Shown piece by piece: positions 25,146 to 33,385 of a stretch of 64,000 nucleotides of DNA. Where the stretch lies: NCBI GenBank assembly GCA_016716325.1, contig JADJWO010000001.1, forward strand, positions 2,170,001 to 2,234,000. The letters are read 5' to 3'. The translations under genes and the position numbers were made by a program. The notes under the pieces are model-generated. The model did no database searches, was not told where the DNA came from, and saw nothing but the letters and a program-made list of their open reading frames with translations. Source of the DNA: Nitrosomonadales bacterium (lineage in GTDB: Bacteria > Pseudomonadota > Gammaproteobacteria > Burkholderiales > Gallionellaceae). The first letter of the stretch is position 1; every line of letters begins with the position of its first letter.

Positions 25146-25961
25146 ATGCGCCCCATCAATAGAACTGATGGGCATAACGTGGACTTTCCTTATACCATTT
25201 CTGGCTTTGTCGTGGGGCTGATCGTCGGGGTGACCGGCGTCGGCGGCGGGTCGCTGATGACGCCGCTGCTGGTGCTGTTCTTCGGCGTCTCGCCAGCCAC
25301 CGCAGTCGGCACCGACCTGCTGTATGCCTCCATCACCAAGGCGCTGGGCGGCTGGGTGCATGGCCGCAACGGCACGGTGGAATGGAAGATCGTCGGCCTG
25401 CTCAGTCTGGGCAGCCTGCCAGCCGCGTTGTTCACCATCGCTTTGTTCAAGTTGCTCGGGCTGGATGAGAACTCCCTCAAGGGGTTGGTGACCGGCGTGC
25501 TGAGCGTGGCCTTGCTGCTGACGGCGGTAGCGCTGTTGCTGAAAGACTGGATCAGGAAGATCGCGCTGCGCGACGACGGCAAGGTGCACGAACTGCACCA
25601 CCGTCATCTGACCGCCGCCACCATCGCGACCGGTGCCATCGTCGGCGTGCTGGTGACCATCTCCTCCATCGGCGCCGGCGTGCTGGGTACCGTGGCGCTG
25701 TTGTTCCTGTATCCGCGCCTGACCACCGTGAAGGTGGTGGGCACCGACATCGCCCATGCCGTGCCGCTGACGGCGGTGGCCGGGCTTGGCCATCTGGCGC
25801 TGGGCACGGTGGATCTGGTGCTGCTGGGCAGCCTGCTGCTGGGTTCGCTGCCGGGCATTTACATCGGCAGCCACCTGAGCGCCAAAGTACCCGAAAAGGT
25901 ATTGCGTCCCATCCTCGCGTTGATGCTGCTGCTGATCGGCACGCGCCTGGCTTTGAGTTGA
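25146..25961 (+). CDS. TauE/SafE-family anion (sulfite) exporter
   Basis: 271 aa inner-membrane protein with about eight hydrophobic segments and the TauE/SafE glycine motifs GLIVGVTGVGGGSLMTPLL (N-terminal half) and VLVTISSIGAGVLGTVALLF (C-terminal half), the latter with GTDIAHAVPLTAVAG. Likely exports sulfite or a related anion, fitting its place between cysB and sulfite reductase. The ATG at 25146 overlaps a possible -10 (TAGAAT); a GTG at 25179 is the alternative start and agrees better with the promoter. Confidence 0.85.
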   Translation: MRPINRTDGHNVDFPYTISGFVVGLIVGVTGVGGGSLMTPLLVLFFGVSPATAVGTDLLYASITKALGGWVHGRNGTVEWKIVGLLSLGSLPAALFTIALFKLLGLDENSLKGLVTGVLSVALLLTAVALLLKDWIRKIALRDDGKVHELHHRHLTAATIATGAIVGVLVTISSIGAGVLGTVALLFLYPRLTTVKVVGTDIAHAVPLTAVAGLGHLALGTVDLVLLGSLLLGSLPGIYIGSHLSAKVPEKVLRPILALMLLLIGTRLALS

Positions 25962-25975
25962 GTCATAGCGATTGG

Positions 25976-26060
25976 TCCACGAAACACACGAAATAAAAAC
26001 GGAATACAAGTGCAGATCGATGGGCTTGTTTCGTGACTTTGGTGTTCTTCGTGGAAGAAG
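25976..26060. repeat. CACGAAA inverted pair, short form
   Basis: GTCCACGAAACACACGAAAT faces TTTCGTG...GTTCTTCGTGGA 50 bases later. It fills most of the gap between the exporter gene and sulfite reductase. Same family as the pairs at 11630, 55329 and 58869. Confidence 0.7.
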
Positions 26061-26085
26061 ATTTTCTGATTGAAAGGTAAATGAG

Positions 26086-28179
26086 ATGAGCTTAAATGCA
26101 CGCAACCTGTCCGACCTGGAAGAGATCGACCGCTTCGAGCAGGCCCTGGCCACGTTCGAGGCGGGCGGCATCGACCCCGATCGATTCACCGCCATCCGCC
26201 TGCAGCAGGGCGTGTACGGCCAGCGCCAGCAGGGCGTGAACATGCTGCGCATCAAGGTGCCGGGCGGGCGTCTGACTGCCCGGCAACTGGATGCCGTCGG
26301 CACCATCGCGGCGGAATTCTCACAGCACGGCATCGCGCACCTGACCACGCGCCAGAGCATCCAGATCCATTACATCCCGCTGGCGAAGATGCCGGAGGCG
26401 ATGCGACGTCTGGCCGCGGTGGGCATGACCTCGCGCGAGGCCTGCGGCAATGCCGTGCGCAACATGACCGGCTGCCCGCTGGCGGGCGTGTGCCCCAAGG
26501 AGCGCGTGGACATCGGCACCCATGTGGAAGCGGCGACCGTGCATTTCCTGCGCAACCCGCTCAACCAGCAGTTGCCGCGCAAGTTCAAGATCTCGTTCTC
26601 CGGCTGCGAGGCAGATTGCGCGCAATCACTGTTGCATGACCTGGGCGTGATCGCGACCGAGCGCGACGGACAGCACGGCTTCACCATCAAGGCGGGCGGC
26701 GGGCTGGGACACAAACCGCGCGAGGCTATCGTGGTGGAGGAGTTCATCCCCGAGCGCGAGCTGCTGTTCGCGATGGAGGCGCTGGTGACGCTGCACAACA
26801 AATATTCCGACCGCACCAAGCGGGCGAAGTCGCGCATCAAGTTCCTGGTCGAGCGTTTCGGCGCGGAAGGCTTCGTCGAGAAATATCGCGAAGAATTCGC
26901 GCGCACCCGCGATGCGTTGGCGAACCAGCCGGCTCCGCAGGGCGAGTGGAATGCACATCAGGCACCACCCTCTCCTCAATCCTCTCCCGCAAGCGGGCGA
27001 GGAGGCGAACGAGAACAGCAATCGTCAATTCTTGCGCCGGGGCAGGGCGCGCCGCGCAAGCTGTTCGCGCAGAAGCAGGAAGGATTGTTCGTGCTGCCCG
27101 TCGCCCTGCCCATCGGCGACATCACGGCGGATCAGTTGCGCGGGCTGGCGGTGCTGTTGTCCGAACTCGGTCTGGACGAGGTGCGCAGCACGCAGGACCA
27201 GAATCTTGCGCTGCTCAACGTGCCGGAGCGGAAGCTCGCGGCATTGCGCGGCGGCCTGACGCTGTTGGGACTGGGGGAACCGGCGACTGGCGACAACGTG
27301 GTGGCCTGCCCCGGCGCTTCGACCTGCCGCCTCGGCATCACCAGCAGCACGGTGGTCGCGCCGAAACTGTCGGGCGGCAAGGCCGACCTGCACATCCGCG
27401 TGTCGGGCTGCCACAACGGCTGCGCGCAACCGGAGACCGGCGACATCGGCATCTACGGCGAGGCGAAGCGCGTGCACGGCAAGCTGGTGCCGCACTACCA
27501 GATGTATTTCGCGGGGCAGGGCACGGCGGGCGGCGCACTGGCGCTCAAGGGGCCGGCGCTGCCGGCGGCACGCATCATCAAGGCGATCCAGCGCGTGCAG
27601 GACGAGCACCTGAAAAGCGGCGAGGGCAGTTTCTTCGCGTGGGCGCGCCGGCAGTCTCCGGAGTATTTCAAGGAGCTGCTGGCCGATCTGGCGGAAGTGT
27701 CGCCGGCGCAGTTGCAGGAGGTGATCCACGACTTCGGCGAGAAGAGCGACTTCCGTGTGGTGAACCTGGGCGGTGGCGAATGCGCGGGCGCTTCGCAGGT
27801 CACGGTGGGCGCGAATTTCTTCGAGGCGGCGCACGAGCGCGAGTACCGCAATGCGCTGGTGTTCCAGCGCAAGTACGTCGAGGCGGCGCAGTGCAACGAA
27901 TCCATCCTGCGCCTGCTCGGTTCCGGCGTGGCGCAGTTGCTGGGTGGCAAGCGCCAGGACGACCTGAGGGTGCTGGCAACACAGCTCAACCTGGTGGCGC
28001 CGGAAGAGATCGCCGCCGAGTTCGCGCATGCCGCACGCGAGGCCGTGGCAAGTGAAGATGTCGATGTCGATGCAGTCTCATCGGCGAGCGCCAGGGTGGA
28101 TGCGTGGACGCTCAAGGTCGCGGCATTCGCCACCGAGAAAGATGGGCAACTGGACCTGAAGGAGGCTTTGCCGAAATGA
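26086..28179 (+). CDS. Siroheme [4Fe-4S] sulfite/nitrite reductase with extra segments
   Basis: 697 aa protein with the duplicated sulfite/nitrite reductase architecture. The cluster/siroheme cysteines are in the second half: C408 and C414 (ACPGASTC) and C442, C446 (SGCHNGC). Unusually the first half keeps the same pattern: C130, C136 (GCPLAGVC) and C174, C178 (SGCEADC). Between the halves, residues 291-322 are a proline/serine/glycine linker encoded by repeat-like DNA. Residues about 555-697 form a C-terminal extension (HEREYRNALVFQRKYVEAAQ) not part of the core fold. Cytoplasmic reduction of sulfite to sulfide in assimilation is likely from the cys context; electron donor unclear. Its stop overlaps the cysH start (ATGA). 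Confidence 0.88.
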   Translation: MSLNARNLSDLEEIDRFEQALATFEAGGIDPDRFTAIRLQQGVYGQRQQGVNMLRIKVPGGRLTARQLDAVGTIAAEFSQHGIAHLTTRQSIQIHYIPLAKMPEAMRRLAAVGMTSREACGNAVRNMTGCPLAGVCPKERVDIGTHVEAATVHFLRNPLNQQLPRKFKISFSGCEADCAQSLLHDLGVIATERDGQHGFTIKAGGGLGHKPREAIVVEEFIPERELLFAMEALVTLHNKYSDRTKRAKSRIKFLVERFGAEGFVEKYREEFARTRDALANQPAPQGEWNAHQAPPSPQSSPASGRGGEREQQSSILAPGQGAPRKLFAQKQEGLFVLPVALPIGDITADQLRGLAVLLSELGLDEVRSTQDQNLALLNVPERKLAALRGGLTLLGLGEPATGDNVVACPGASTCRLGITSSTVVAPKLSGGKADLHIRVSGCHNGCAQPETGDIGIYGEAKRVHGKLVPHYQMYFAGQGTAGGALALKGPALPAARIIKAIQRVQDEHLKSGEGSFFAWARRQSPEYFKELLADLAEVSPAQLQEVIHDFGEKSDFRVVNLGGGECAGASQVTVGANFFEAAHEREYRNALVFQRKYVEAAQCNESILRLLGSGVAQLLGGKRQDDLRVLATQLNLVAPEEIAAEFAHAAREAVASEDVDVDAVSSASARVDAWTLKVAAFATEKDGQLDLKEALPK
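26966..27012. repeat. Repeat-like hairpin inserted in the reductase gene
   Basis: CCTCTCCCGCAAGCGGGCGAGG with its flanks looks like the C/G-rich palindromic intergenic repeats elsewhere in the window, but here it sits in frame inside coding DNA and encodes SPQSSPASGRGGERE at the linker between the two reductase halves. Confidence 0.55.
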
Positions 28180-28988
28180 ATACGGATTTGAACAAGAAGA
28201 TCGCCGACACGCTCGTCGTGTTGCAACAGGCCGTGCATGAATTCGGGCACGTGGCGTTTGCCAACAGCCTGGGCGCGGAAGACATGGTGCTGACCGACCT
28301 GATCGCAAAATACCAGCCGGATATCGGGATGTTCAGCCTGGATACCGGGCGTCTGCCGCAAGAGACCTACGACCTGATGCAGGAAGTGCGCGAACGCTAT
28401 GCCTTGCCATTGACTGTGTATTTCCCGGACGGGAAACTGGTCGAGGAATATGTCGCGCAGCACGGCATCAACGGCTTTTACGACAGTGTGGAGAGGCGCA
28501 AGGGCTGCTGCTTCGTGCGCAAGGTCGAGCCGTTGCGCCGCGCGCTGAAGGGCAAGGACGCGTGGATCACCGGGATGCGCCGCGACCAGGCGGTGACGCG
28601 CGGCACGCTGGAAGTCTCCGCCTTCGATGCGGACAACGGGCTGCAGAAATTCAATCCGCTGCTGGACTGGTCCAACAAGGACGTGTGGGCCTATATCCGC
28701 CAGAACGACGTGCCCTATAATAAATTGCACGACCAGTTCTACCCGAGCCTGGGCTGCGCGCCCTGCACCCGTTCCATCACGCCGGGCGAGGATATCCGCG
28801 CCGGACGCTGGTGGTGGGAAAACCCCGAAAACAAGGAATGTGGCTTACACGTAAGCCACAGGCCCAACGGCGGGGGCGTAGCCCACGGTTTCGGAGTGCA
28901 TGCGGACAGGACGTCTCTCCAGGCTGGCCGCGAGCGCATCGTCGAGATCGCGTTACAGGCTGGCGCGGAACAGGGTGTTCCCGCCTAG
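28176..28988 (+). CDS. cysH: APS/PAPS reductase with C-terminal extension
   Basis: 270 aa thioredoxin-dependent reductase producing sulfite from adenylyl sulfate. It has the paired cysteines C111-C112 and C194/C197 (GCAPC) that bind a [4Fe-4S] cluster in the APS-reductase class, and the catalytic ECGLH (C222), so APS rather than PAPS is the probable substrate. The family normally ends a few residues after ECGLH; here another 45 residues follow, starting with a codon run that forms a perfect hairpin. ATG overlaps the reductase stop; the cysD start follows 10 bases after its TAG. Confidence 0.93.
   Translation: MNTDLNKKIADTLVVLQQAVHEFGHVAFANSLGAEDMVLTDLIAKYQPDIGMFSLDTGRLPQETYDLMQEVRERYALPLTVYFPDGKLVEEYVAQHGINGFYDSVERRKGCCFVRKVEPLRRALKGKDAWITGMRRDQAVTRGTLEVSAFDADNGLQKFNPLLDWSNKDVWAYIRQNDVPYNKLHDQFYPSLGCAPCTRSITPGEDIRAGRWWWENPENKECGLHVSHRPNGGGVAHGFGVHADRTSLQAGRERIVEIALQAGAEQGVPA
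28838..28862. other. Hairpin at the ancestral end of cysH
   Basis: GTGGCTTACACGTAAGCCAC has an eight-base perfect stem around a four-base loop and overlaps the codons of the catalytic ECGLH motif, exactly where the extension of CysH begins. Confidence 0.5.
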
Positions 28989-28998
28989 GAGGGAGATC

Positions 28999-30003
28999 AT
29001 GAGCGAACTGTTGATGGAAGAGAGGCCGGCCGGGCGTATCATTCATGCGCCTGCGGCAGCCTTGAAACGAAAAGATTATGGAAATGAAAGCAAATCGATG
29101 ACTGCATACCCCTTCACCCACCTGGATGCGCTGGAAAGCGAATCCATCCACATCATGCGCGAGGTCGCGGCCGAATGTAAGAATCCGGCGCTGCTGTTCT
29201 CCGGCGGCAAGGATTCCATCGTGATGTTGCGCCTTGCGGAGAAGGCGTTCCGCCCGGCGAAGTTCCCGTTCCCGCTGGTGCATATCGACACCGAGCACAA
29301 CTTCCCCGAGGTGATTGCGACCCGCGACAAGCTGGCGAACGATCTGGGCGAGCGGCTCATCGTGCGTTCGCTGGAGGGTTCCATCAAGCGCGGCACCATC
29401 GTGATCCAGGACGAGAGCAAGCCGCGCAATCCTTACCAGTCGGTGACGTTGCTGGAGACCATCGAGGAGTTCGGTTTCGACGCCTGCATGGGCGGCGCGC
29501 GGCGCGACGAGGAAAAGGCGCGCGCCAAGGAACGCATCTTCTCGTTCCGCGACGAGTTCGGCCAGTGGGACCCGAAGAACCAGCGCCCCGAGCTGTGGGA
29601 CCTGTACAACACGCGCGTCAATCCCGGCGAGAACATCCGTGTGTTCCCGATCTCCAACTGGACCGAGATGGATATCTGGCAATACATCGAGCGCGAGAAG
29701 TTGCACATCCCCGAGATCTATTACGCGCACGAACGCGAGATCATGCGCCGCAACGGGCAACTGGTGCCGGTGTCGCAGCTGGTGCAGCCCAAGCCGGGCG
29801 AACAGGTGGAAGTGGTGTCGGTGCGCTTCCGCACCGTGGGCGACATGACCTGCACCGCACCGGTGGCGTCCACCGCGCGCACCGTCCAGGAGATCATCGC
29901 GGAGACCGCGACCACGCGCATCACCGAACGCGGCGCGACGCGCCTGGACGACCAGACATCGGACGCGGCGATGGAGCTGCGCAAGAAGGAAGGGTACTTC
30001 TGA
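28999..30003 (+). CDS. cysD: ATP sulfurylase small subunit
   Basis: 334 aa if started at 28999, where an AGGAGGGA site is six bases upstream. The core begins at residue 34 (MTAYPFTHLDALESESIHIM) as in normal 302-aa CysD, so 33 residues are extra. The PP-loop SGGKDS (68-73) and the GGARRDEEKARAKERIFSFR stretch are conserved. With CysN it forms APS from sulfate and ATP. It is preceded by cysH and separated from cysN by a palindromic repeat. The alternative start at 29098 has no clear ribosome-binding site. Confidence 0.95.
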   Translation: MSELLMEERPAGRIIHAPAAALKRKDYGNESKSMTAYPFTHLDALESESIHIMREVAAECKNPALLFSGGKDSIVMLRLAEKAFRPAKFPFPLVHIDTEHNFPEVIATRDKLANDLGERLIVRSLEGSIKRGTIVIQDESKPRNPYQSVTLLETIEEFGFDACMGGARRDEEKARAKERIFSFRDEFGQWDPKNQRPELWDLYNTRVNPGENIRVFPISNWTEMDIWQYIEREKLHIPEIYYAHEREIMRRNGQLVPVSQLVQPKPGEQVEVVSVRFRTVGDMTCTAPVASTARTVQEIIAETATTRITERGATRLDDQTSDAAMELRKKEGYF

Positions 30004-30006
30004 TTG

Positions 30007-30097
30007 ACTCCCTCCCCCTTGCAGGGGGAGGGCTGGGGTGGGGGTAGATGCCATGAGTTTCACCCCCATCCTAACCTTCCCCCTGAGAGGGGAAGGA
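30007..30097. repeat. C/G-rich palindromic repeat between cysD and cysN
   Basis: CTCCCTCCCCCTTGCAGGGG on one side and CCTTCCCCCTGAGAGGGGAA on the other form a long imperfect palindrome around GGGGTAGATGCCATGAG. The same element occurs at 57562-57661. It could fold into a strong mRNA hairpin and alter the cysD/cysN ratio. Confidence 0.75.
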
Positions 30098-30138
30098 ATC
30101 CGGTTCTGAGAGAAATTGAATTTTAGAGGTGCAAAATC

Positions 30139-31389
30139 ATGAGCGACACCACACAACTGTTACGTTTCATCACCGCCGGTTCGGTGGACGACGGCAAGAG
30201 CACGCTGATCGGCCGCCTGCTGCACGATTCGAAATCCATCTTCGAAGACCAGTTCTCGGCGATCAGCAAGACCAGCGAGAAGCGCGGCATGGCGTCGGTC
30301 GACCTGTCGCTGCTCACCGACGGTCTGCAGGCCGAGCGCGAGCAGGGCATCACCATCGACGTGGCCTACCGCTATTTCGCCACGCCGAAGCGCAAGTTCA
30401 TCATCGGCGACACGCCGGGACACGAACAGTACACGCGCAACATGGTGACGGCCGCCAGCACCGCCAACCTCGTCATCATCCTCATCGATGCACGCAAGGG
30501 CGTGCTGACCCAGACGCGCCGCCACACTTTCCTGGCCGGACTGGTGGGCATCCCGCACATCGTGCTGGCAGTGAACAAGATGGACATGGTCGATTACTCC
30601 GAGGACAGGTTCAACGAGATCCGCACGGAGTATCTGGAATTCGCCGCGCAACTCGGGCTGAACAACGTCACCTGCGTGCCGCTGTCCGCGCTGAACGGCG
30701 ACATGCTGGTGGAGCGTGGCGACAACCTGGACTGGTATCGCGGCAGCACGCTGCTGAACCTGCTGGAGACCATCGAGATCGACCACGACCTCAACACCAC
30801 CGATTTCCGCTTCCCGGTGCAATGGGTTTGCCGCCCGCAGACCGAGGAGCACCACGATTTCCGGGGCTTCATGGGGCGCATCGAATCGGGCGAGATCGCG
30901 GTGGGCGAGCGGATCACCATCCTGCCCAGCGGACGCTCCACGCGCGTCAAGGAGATCGTCACCTACGACGGCAACCTGCAGCGTGCCTACGCGCCGCAAT
31001 CGGTGACGCTGACGCTGGAGGACGAGATCGACATCTCGCGCGGCGATATGTTCGTCAAGACGGACAGCATCCCCATCGTCGCAAAGGAATTCAATGCCAA
31101 CCTGTGCTGGTTGTCGGAGACGCCGCTGGACCGGAACCGCAAATACATCGTCAAGCACACCACACGATCGGTGAAATGCCTGTTCTCCAGCCTTGATTAC
31201 CGCGTCGACGTGAACACGCTGGAGCAGCATCCCGCCACCGCGCTGAACATGAACGACATCGGCCGGGTCGGGCTGAAGGTGCAGCAGCCGCTGGTGTTCG
31301 ACCATTATCTTGTCGATCATGGCACCGGCAGTTTCATCGTCATCGATGAGGCGACCAATAACACCGTTGCGGCGGGAATGATCGTTTAG
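30139..31389 (+). CDS. cysN: ATP sulfurylase large subunit (GTPase)
   Basis: 416 aa EF-Tu-like GTPase that drives sulfate adenylylation by CysD. G motifs: GSVDDGKST (14-22), DTPGH (91-95) and NKMD (146-149); the middle HHDFRGFMGRIESG is the domain-2 barrel. No APS kinase domain is fused, consistent with a direct APS reductase pathway. GAGG lies ten bases upstream. Its stop codon abuts a 140-bp inverted-repeat element. Confidence 0.95.
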   Translation: MSDTTQLLRFITAGSVDDGKSTLIGRLLHDSKSIFEDQFSAISKTSEKRGMASVDLSLLTDGLQAEREQGITIDVAYRYFATPKRKFIIGDTPGHEQYTRNMVTAASTANLVIILIDARKGVLTQTRRHTFLAGLVGIPHIVLAVNKMDMVDYSEDRFNEIRTEYLEFAAQLGLNNVTCVPLSALNGDMLVERGDNLDWYRGSTLLNLLETIEIDHDLNTTDFRFPVQWVCRPQTEEHHDFRGFMGRIESGEIAVGERITILPSGRSTRVKEIVTYDGNLQRAYAPQSVTLTLEDEIDISRGDMFVKTDSIPIVAKEFNANLCWLSETPLDRNRKYIVKHTTRSVKCLFSSLDYRVDVNTLEQHPATALNMNDIGRVGLKVQQPLVFDHYLVDHGTGSFIVIDEATNNTVAAGMIV

Positions 31390-31529
31390 AAGCTATCTTA
31401 AAAATTGCTGCGGAGGGCATCTGCGGCGTTGCGCGGTACTCGCAATCCTCATGTACTATCTGTACATTCCGGTTGCTGCGTTCCGTGCGCCTTGCATCCC
31501 TCCCTCCTCGCTAATTTTTGAGACAGCTT
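31390..31529. repeat. 140-bp MITE-like element abutting cysN
   Basis: Ends AAGCTATCTTAAAAATT and AATTTTTGAGACAGCTT are 17-bp inverted repeats with two mismatches. The inside holds shorter palindromic parts (GTACTATCTGTAC). No ORF. It starts at the base after the cysN stop. Confidence 0.7.
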
Positions 31530-31531
31530 TT

Positions 31532-31611
31532 ATTGAGCCTTCCATAAATCAGGACAAGATGATCAGAAATGAAGTCGAGTGAAAAAAACCGCGTCATTCC
31601 CGCGCAAGCGG
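31532..31611. repeat. Partial third copy of the SOS-cassette repeat
   Basis: Starts ATTGAGCCTTCCATAAATC like 23546 and matches it for 80 bases, then stops in the middle of the dRS3-like core (CCCGCGCAAGCGG). It follows the MITE-like element after two bases. Confidence 0.85.
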
Positions 31612-31712
31612 CTGCGTTCGCGACGGTTTTCGAGGCTTCCTTGCCGTATTGGAATGAATGGCTGTGCCTGTGGTATCTTCCCCCTGTCTGAATTTGATGC
31701 CACCTTGCCCCC

Positions 31713-32651
31713 ATGAGCCTGTTCGCCCTGATCGCCGCGCTGTTGCTGGAACAGATGCAGCCGCGCTCCTCGCACAAGACCCTGCGCGGCTGGCTGTCCG
31801 CCTATGCGGATTTCTTCCGCCGCCGCTTCAATGCGGGCGAACGCGAACACGGGCGGATCGCCTGGCTGCTGGCCGTGCTGCCGCCGGTGCTGGCGGCCAT
31901 CGTGCTGTACCTGCTGCTATACCGCGCGCATCCGCTGTTCGCCTGGGCGTTCAACGTGCTGGTGCTGTACCTCATCATGGGCTTTCGCCAGTTCAGCCAC
32001 TACTTCACCGACATCCACCAGGCATTGCGCGACGAGCGGCTCGACGAGGCGCGTACGCTGCTGTCGCAGTGGCGCGGCATCCCGTCCCACGAACTGAATG
32101 CCGAAGAGGTCGCGCGCGTCACCATCGAGGAGGCGCTGCTCGCCTCGCAGTACAACGTGTTCGGCGTGATCGTGTGGTTCGTGCTGTTCAGCGCGGTCGG
32201 GCTGGGCGGTGCGGCGGGCGCGCTGCTGTACCGGCTCGGCCAGTACCTGCGGGAGGCCTGGGGTAACCGGGACAATCCGGATACGGGCGCATTCGGCGCT
32301 TTCGCCCGGCAGGCGTTCCATGCGCTGGAGTGGTTGCCGGTCCGCCTGACGGTCAGTACCTTTGCCATCGTCGGTAACTTCGAAGACACCGCGTATTGCT
32401 GGCGCACCCAGTCTGCCGCATGGCCCGACCCGGAAACCGGGATATTGCTGGCGGGCGGCGCGGGCGCGCTGGGTGTGCGCCTGGGCATGCCGATCCCGCA
32501 GGACGGCTTGCCGCTCGACCGTCCGGAACTTGGCGTCGGCGACGATGCCGATGCCGACTTCATGCAAAGCACCATCGGGCTGGTATGGCGCGCGGTGCTG
32601 TTCATGCTGTTCATGCTGTCCCTGCTGACGCTGGCCAGCCTGCTCGGTTAG
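31713..32651 (+). CDS. CobD/CbiB-family membrane protein
   Basis: 312 aa with about five hydrophobic segments. MSLFALIAALLLEQMQPRSS, HYFTDIHQALRDERLDEAR, HELNAEEVARVTIEEALLAS and the late GNFEDTAYCWR are features of the CobD/CbiB-like (also AmpE-like) family found in betaproteobacteria without a cobalamin operon. A direct role in adenosylcobinamide synthesis is doubtful because the neighbours are not corrin genes. Its TAG touches the ATG of srkA, so the two form an operon. Confidence 0.82.
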   Translation: MSLFALIAALLLEQMQPRSSHKTLRGWLSAYADFFRRRFNAGEREHGRIAWLLAVLPPVLAAIVLYLLLYRAHPLFAWAFNVLVLYLIMGFRQFSHYFTDIHQALRDERLDEARTLLSQWRGIPSHELNAEEVARVTIEEALLASQYNVFGVIVWFVLFSAVGLGGAAGALLYRLGQYLREAWGNRDNPDTGAFGAFARQAFHALEWLPVRLTVSTFAIVGNFEDTAYCWRTQSAAWPDPETGILLAGGAGALGVRLGMPIPQDGLPLDRPELGVGDDADADFMQSTIGLVWRAVLFMLFMLSLLTLASLLG

Positions 32652-33260
32652 ATGGCGCACCCCCGGTCTTTTTCCGACCTGACTCCCGATACCGTACTGG
32701 ACGCGCTGGACAGCATCGGCCTGCGTAGCGACGGCCGACTGCTGGCGCTCAACAGTTACGAGAACCGCGTCTATCAGGTTGGCATGGAGGACGGGCCGCC
32801 GCTGGTCGCCAAGTTCTATCGTGCTGCGCGCTGGTCGGATGACGCGATCCTGGAAGAACACCAATTCGTCGCATTGCTGGCCGAACGCGAGATCCCGGTC
32901 GTGCCCGCGCTGGCGATCGACGGCCGAACACTGCACAGATCCGACGGTTTTCGTTTTTCCGTGTTCGCAAAACATGGCGGACGCGCACCGGAGATGGACG
33001 ATTGCGACACGCTGGAATGGATGGGGCGATTCATCGGGCGCATCCATGCGGTCGGTGCGCTGCAACCTTACCGGCATCGCCCGACGCTGGATGTCGGCAG
33101 CTTCGGCGTCGAGCCGGCCGGATACCTGCTGGCGCACGATTTCATTCCGCCGGAGTTGCACGAAGTCTATCGCGGCGTGGTCGCGCTGGCGCTGGACGGC
33201 GTGCGGCGCTGCTTCGACCGCGCCGGAGAAGTGAGATCCTTGCGACTGCATGGCGACTGT
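32652..33260 (+). pseudogene. srkA: 5' part of host srkA, cut by island
   Basis: 203 codons of a stress-response Ser/Thr kinase (YihE/RdoA, APH fold): GLRSDGRLLALNSYENRVYQ, LVAKFYRAARW, GRIHAVGAL and, at its end, LHGDC. The frame then enters island sequence, which adds RIVI and a stop inside the terminal repeat. The catalytic HGDCHPGN is thereby broken after Cys203. The remaining codons resume at 46921. As it stands it would give a kinase without catalytic loop, magnesium site or C-lobe. Confidence 0.93.
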
Positions 33261-33265
33261 CGGAT

Positions 33266-33349
33266 TGTTATATGATGTCAAACTACAATAGTTTTGATGG
33301 ATTCCTATTAATTATGGGATTTTAAAACTGTTGTATACAATAGTTTTGA
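33266..33349. repeat. Left end of the island: TIR and subrepeats
   Basis: TGTTATATGATGT (33266-33278) is the terminal inverted repeat. ACAATAGTTTTGA follows twice (33285-33297 and 33337-33349); its reverse complement partly recurs at the right end (TCAAAACTAT at 46872). Probably recombinase binding sites. Confidence 0.8.
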
Positions 33350-33385
33350 GTCCTGTTCGTCCAACCTGCCTAGCGCTCTGTGGTA

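Noticed and set aside
28777..30156. Long minus-strand open frame of about 459 codons opposite cysD
   Set aside because: It is the complement of cysH/cysD coding sequence; composition (His/Arg/Leu-rich without domain order) and the strong homology of the plus-strand genes show it is a shadow frame of high-GC DNA.
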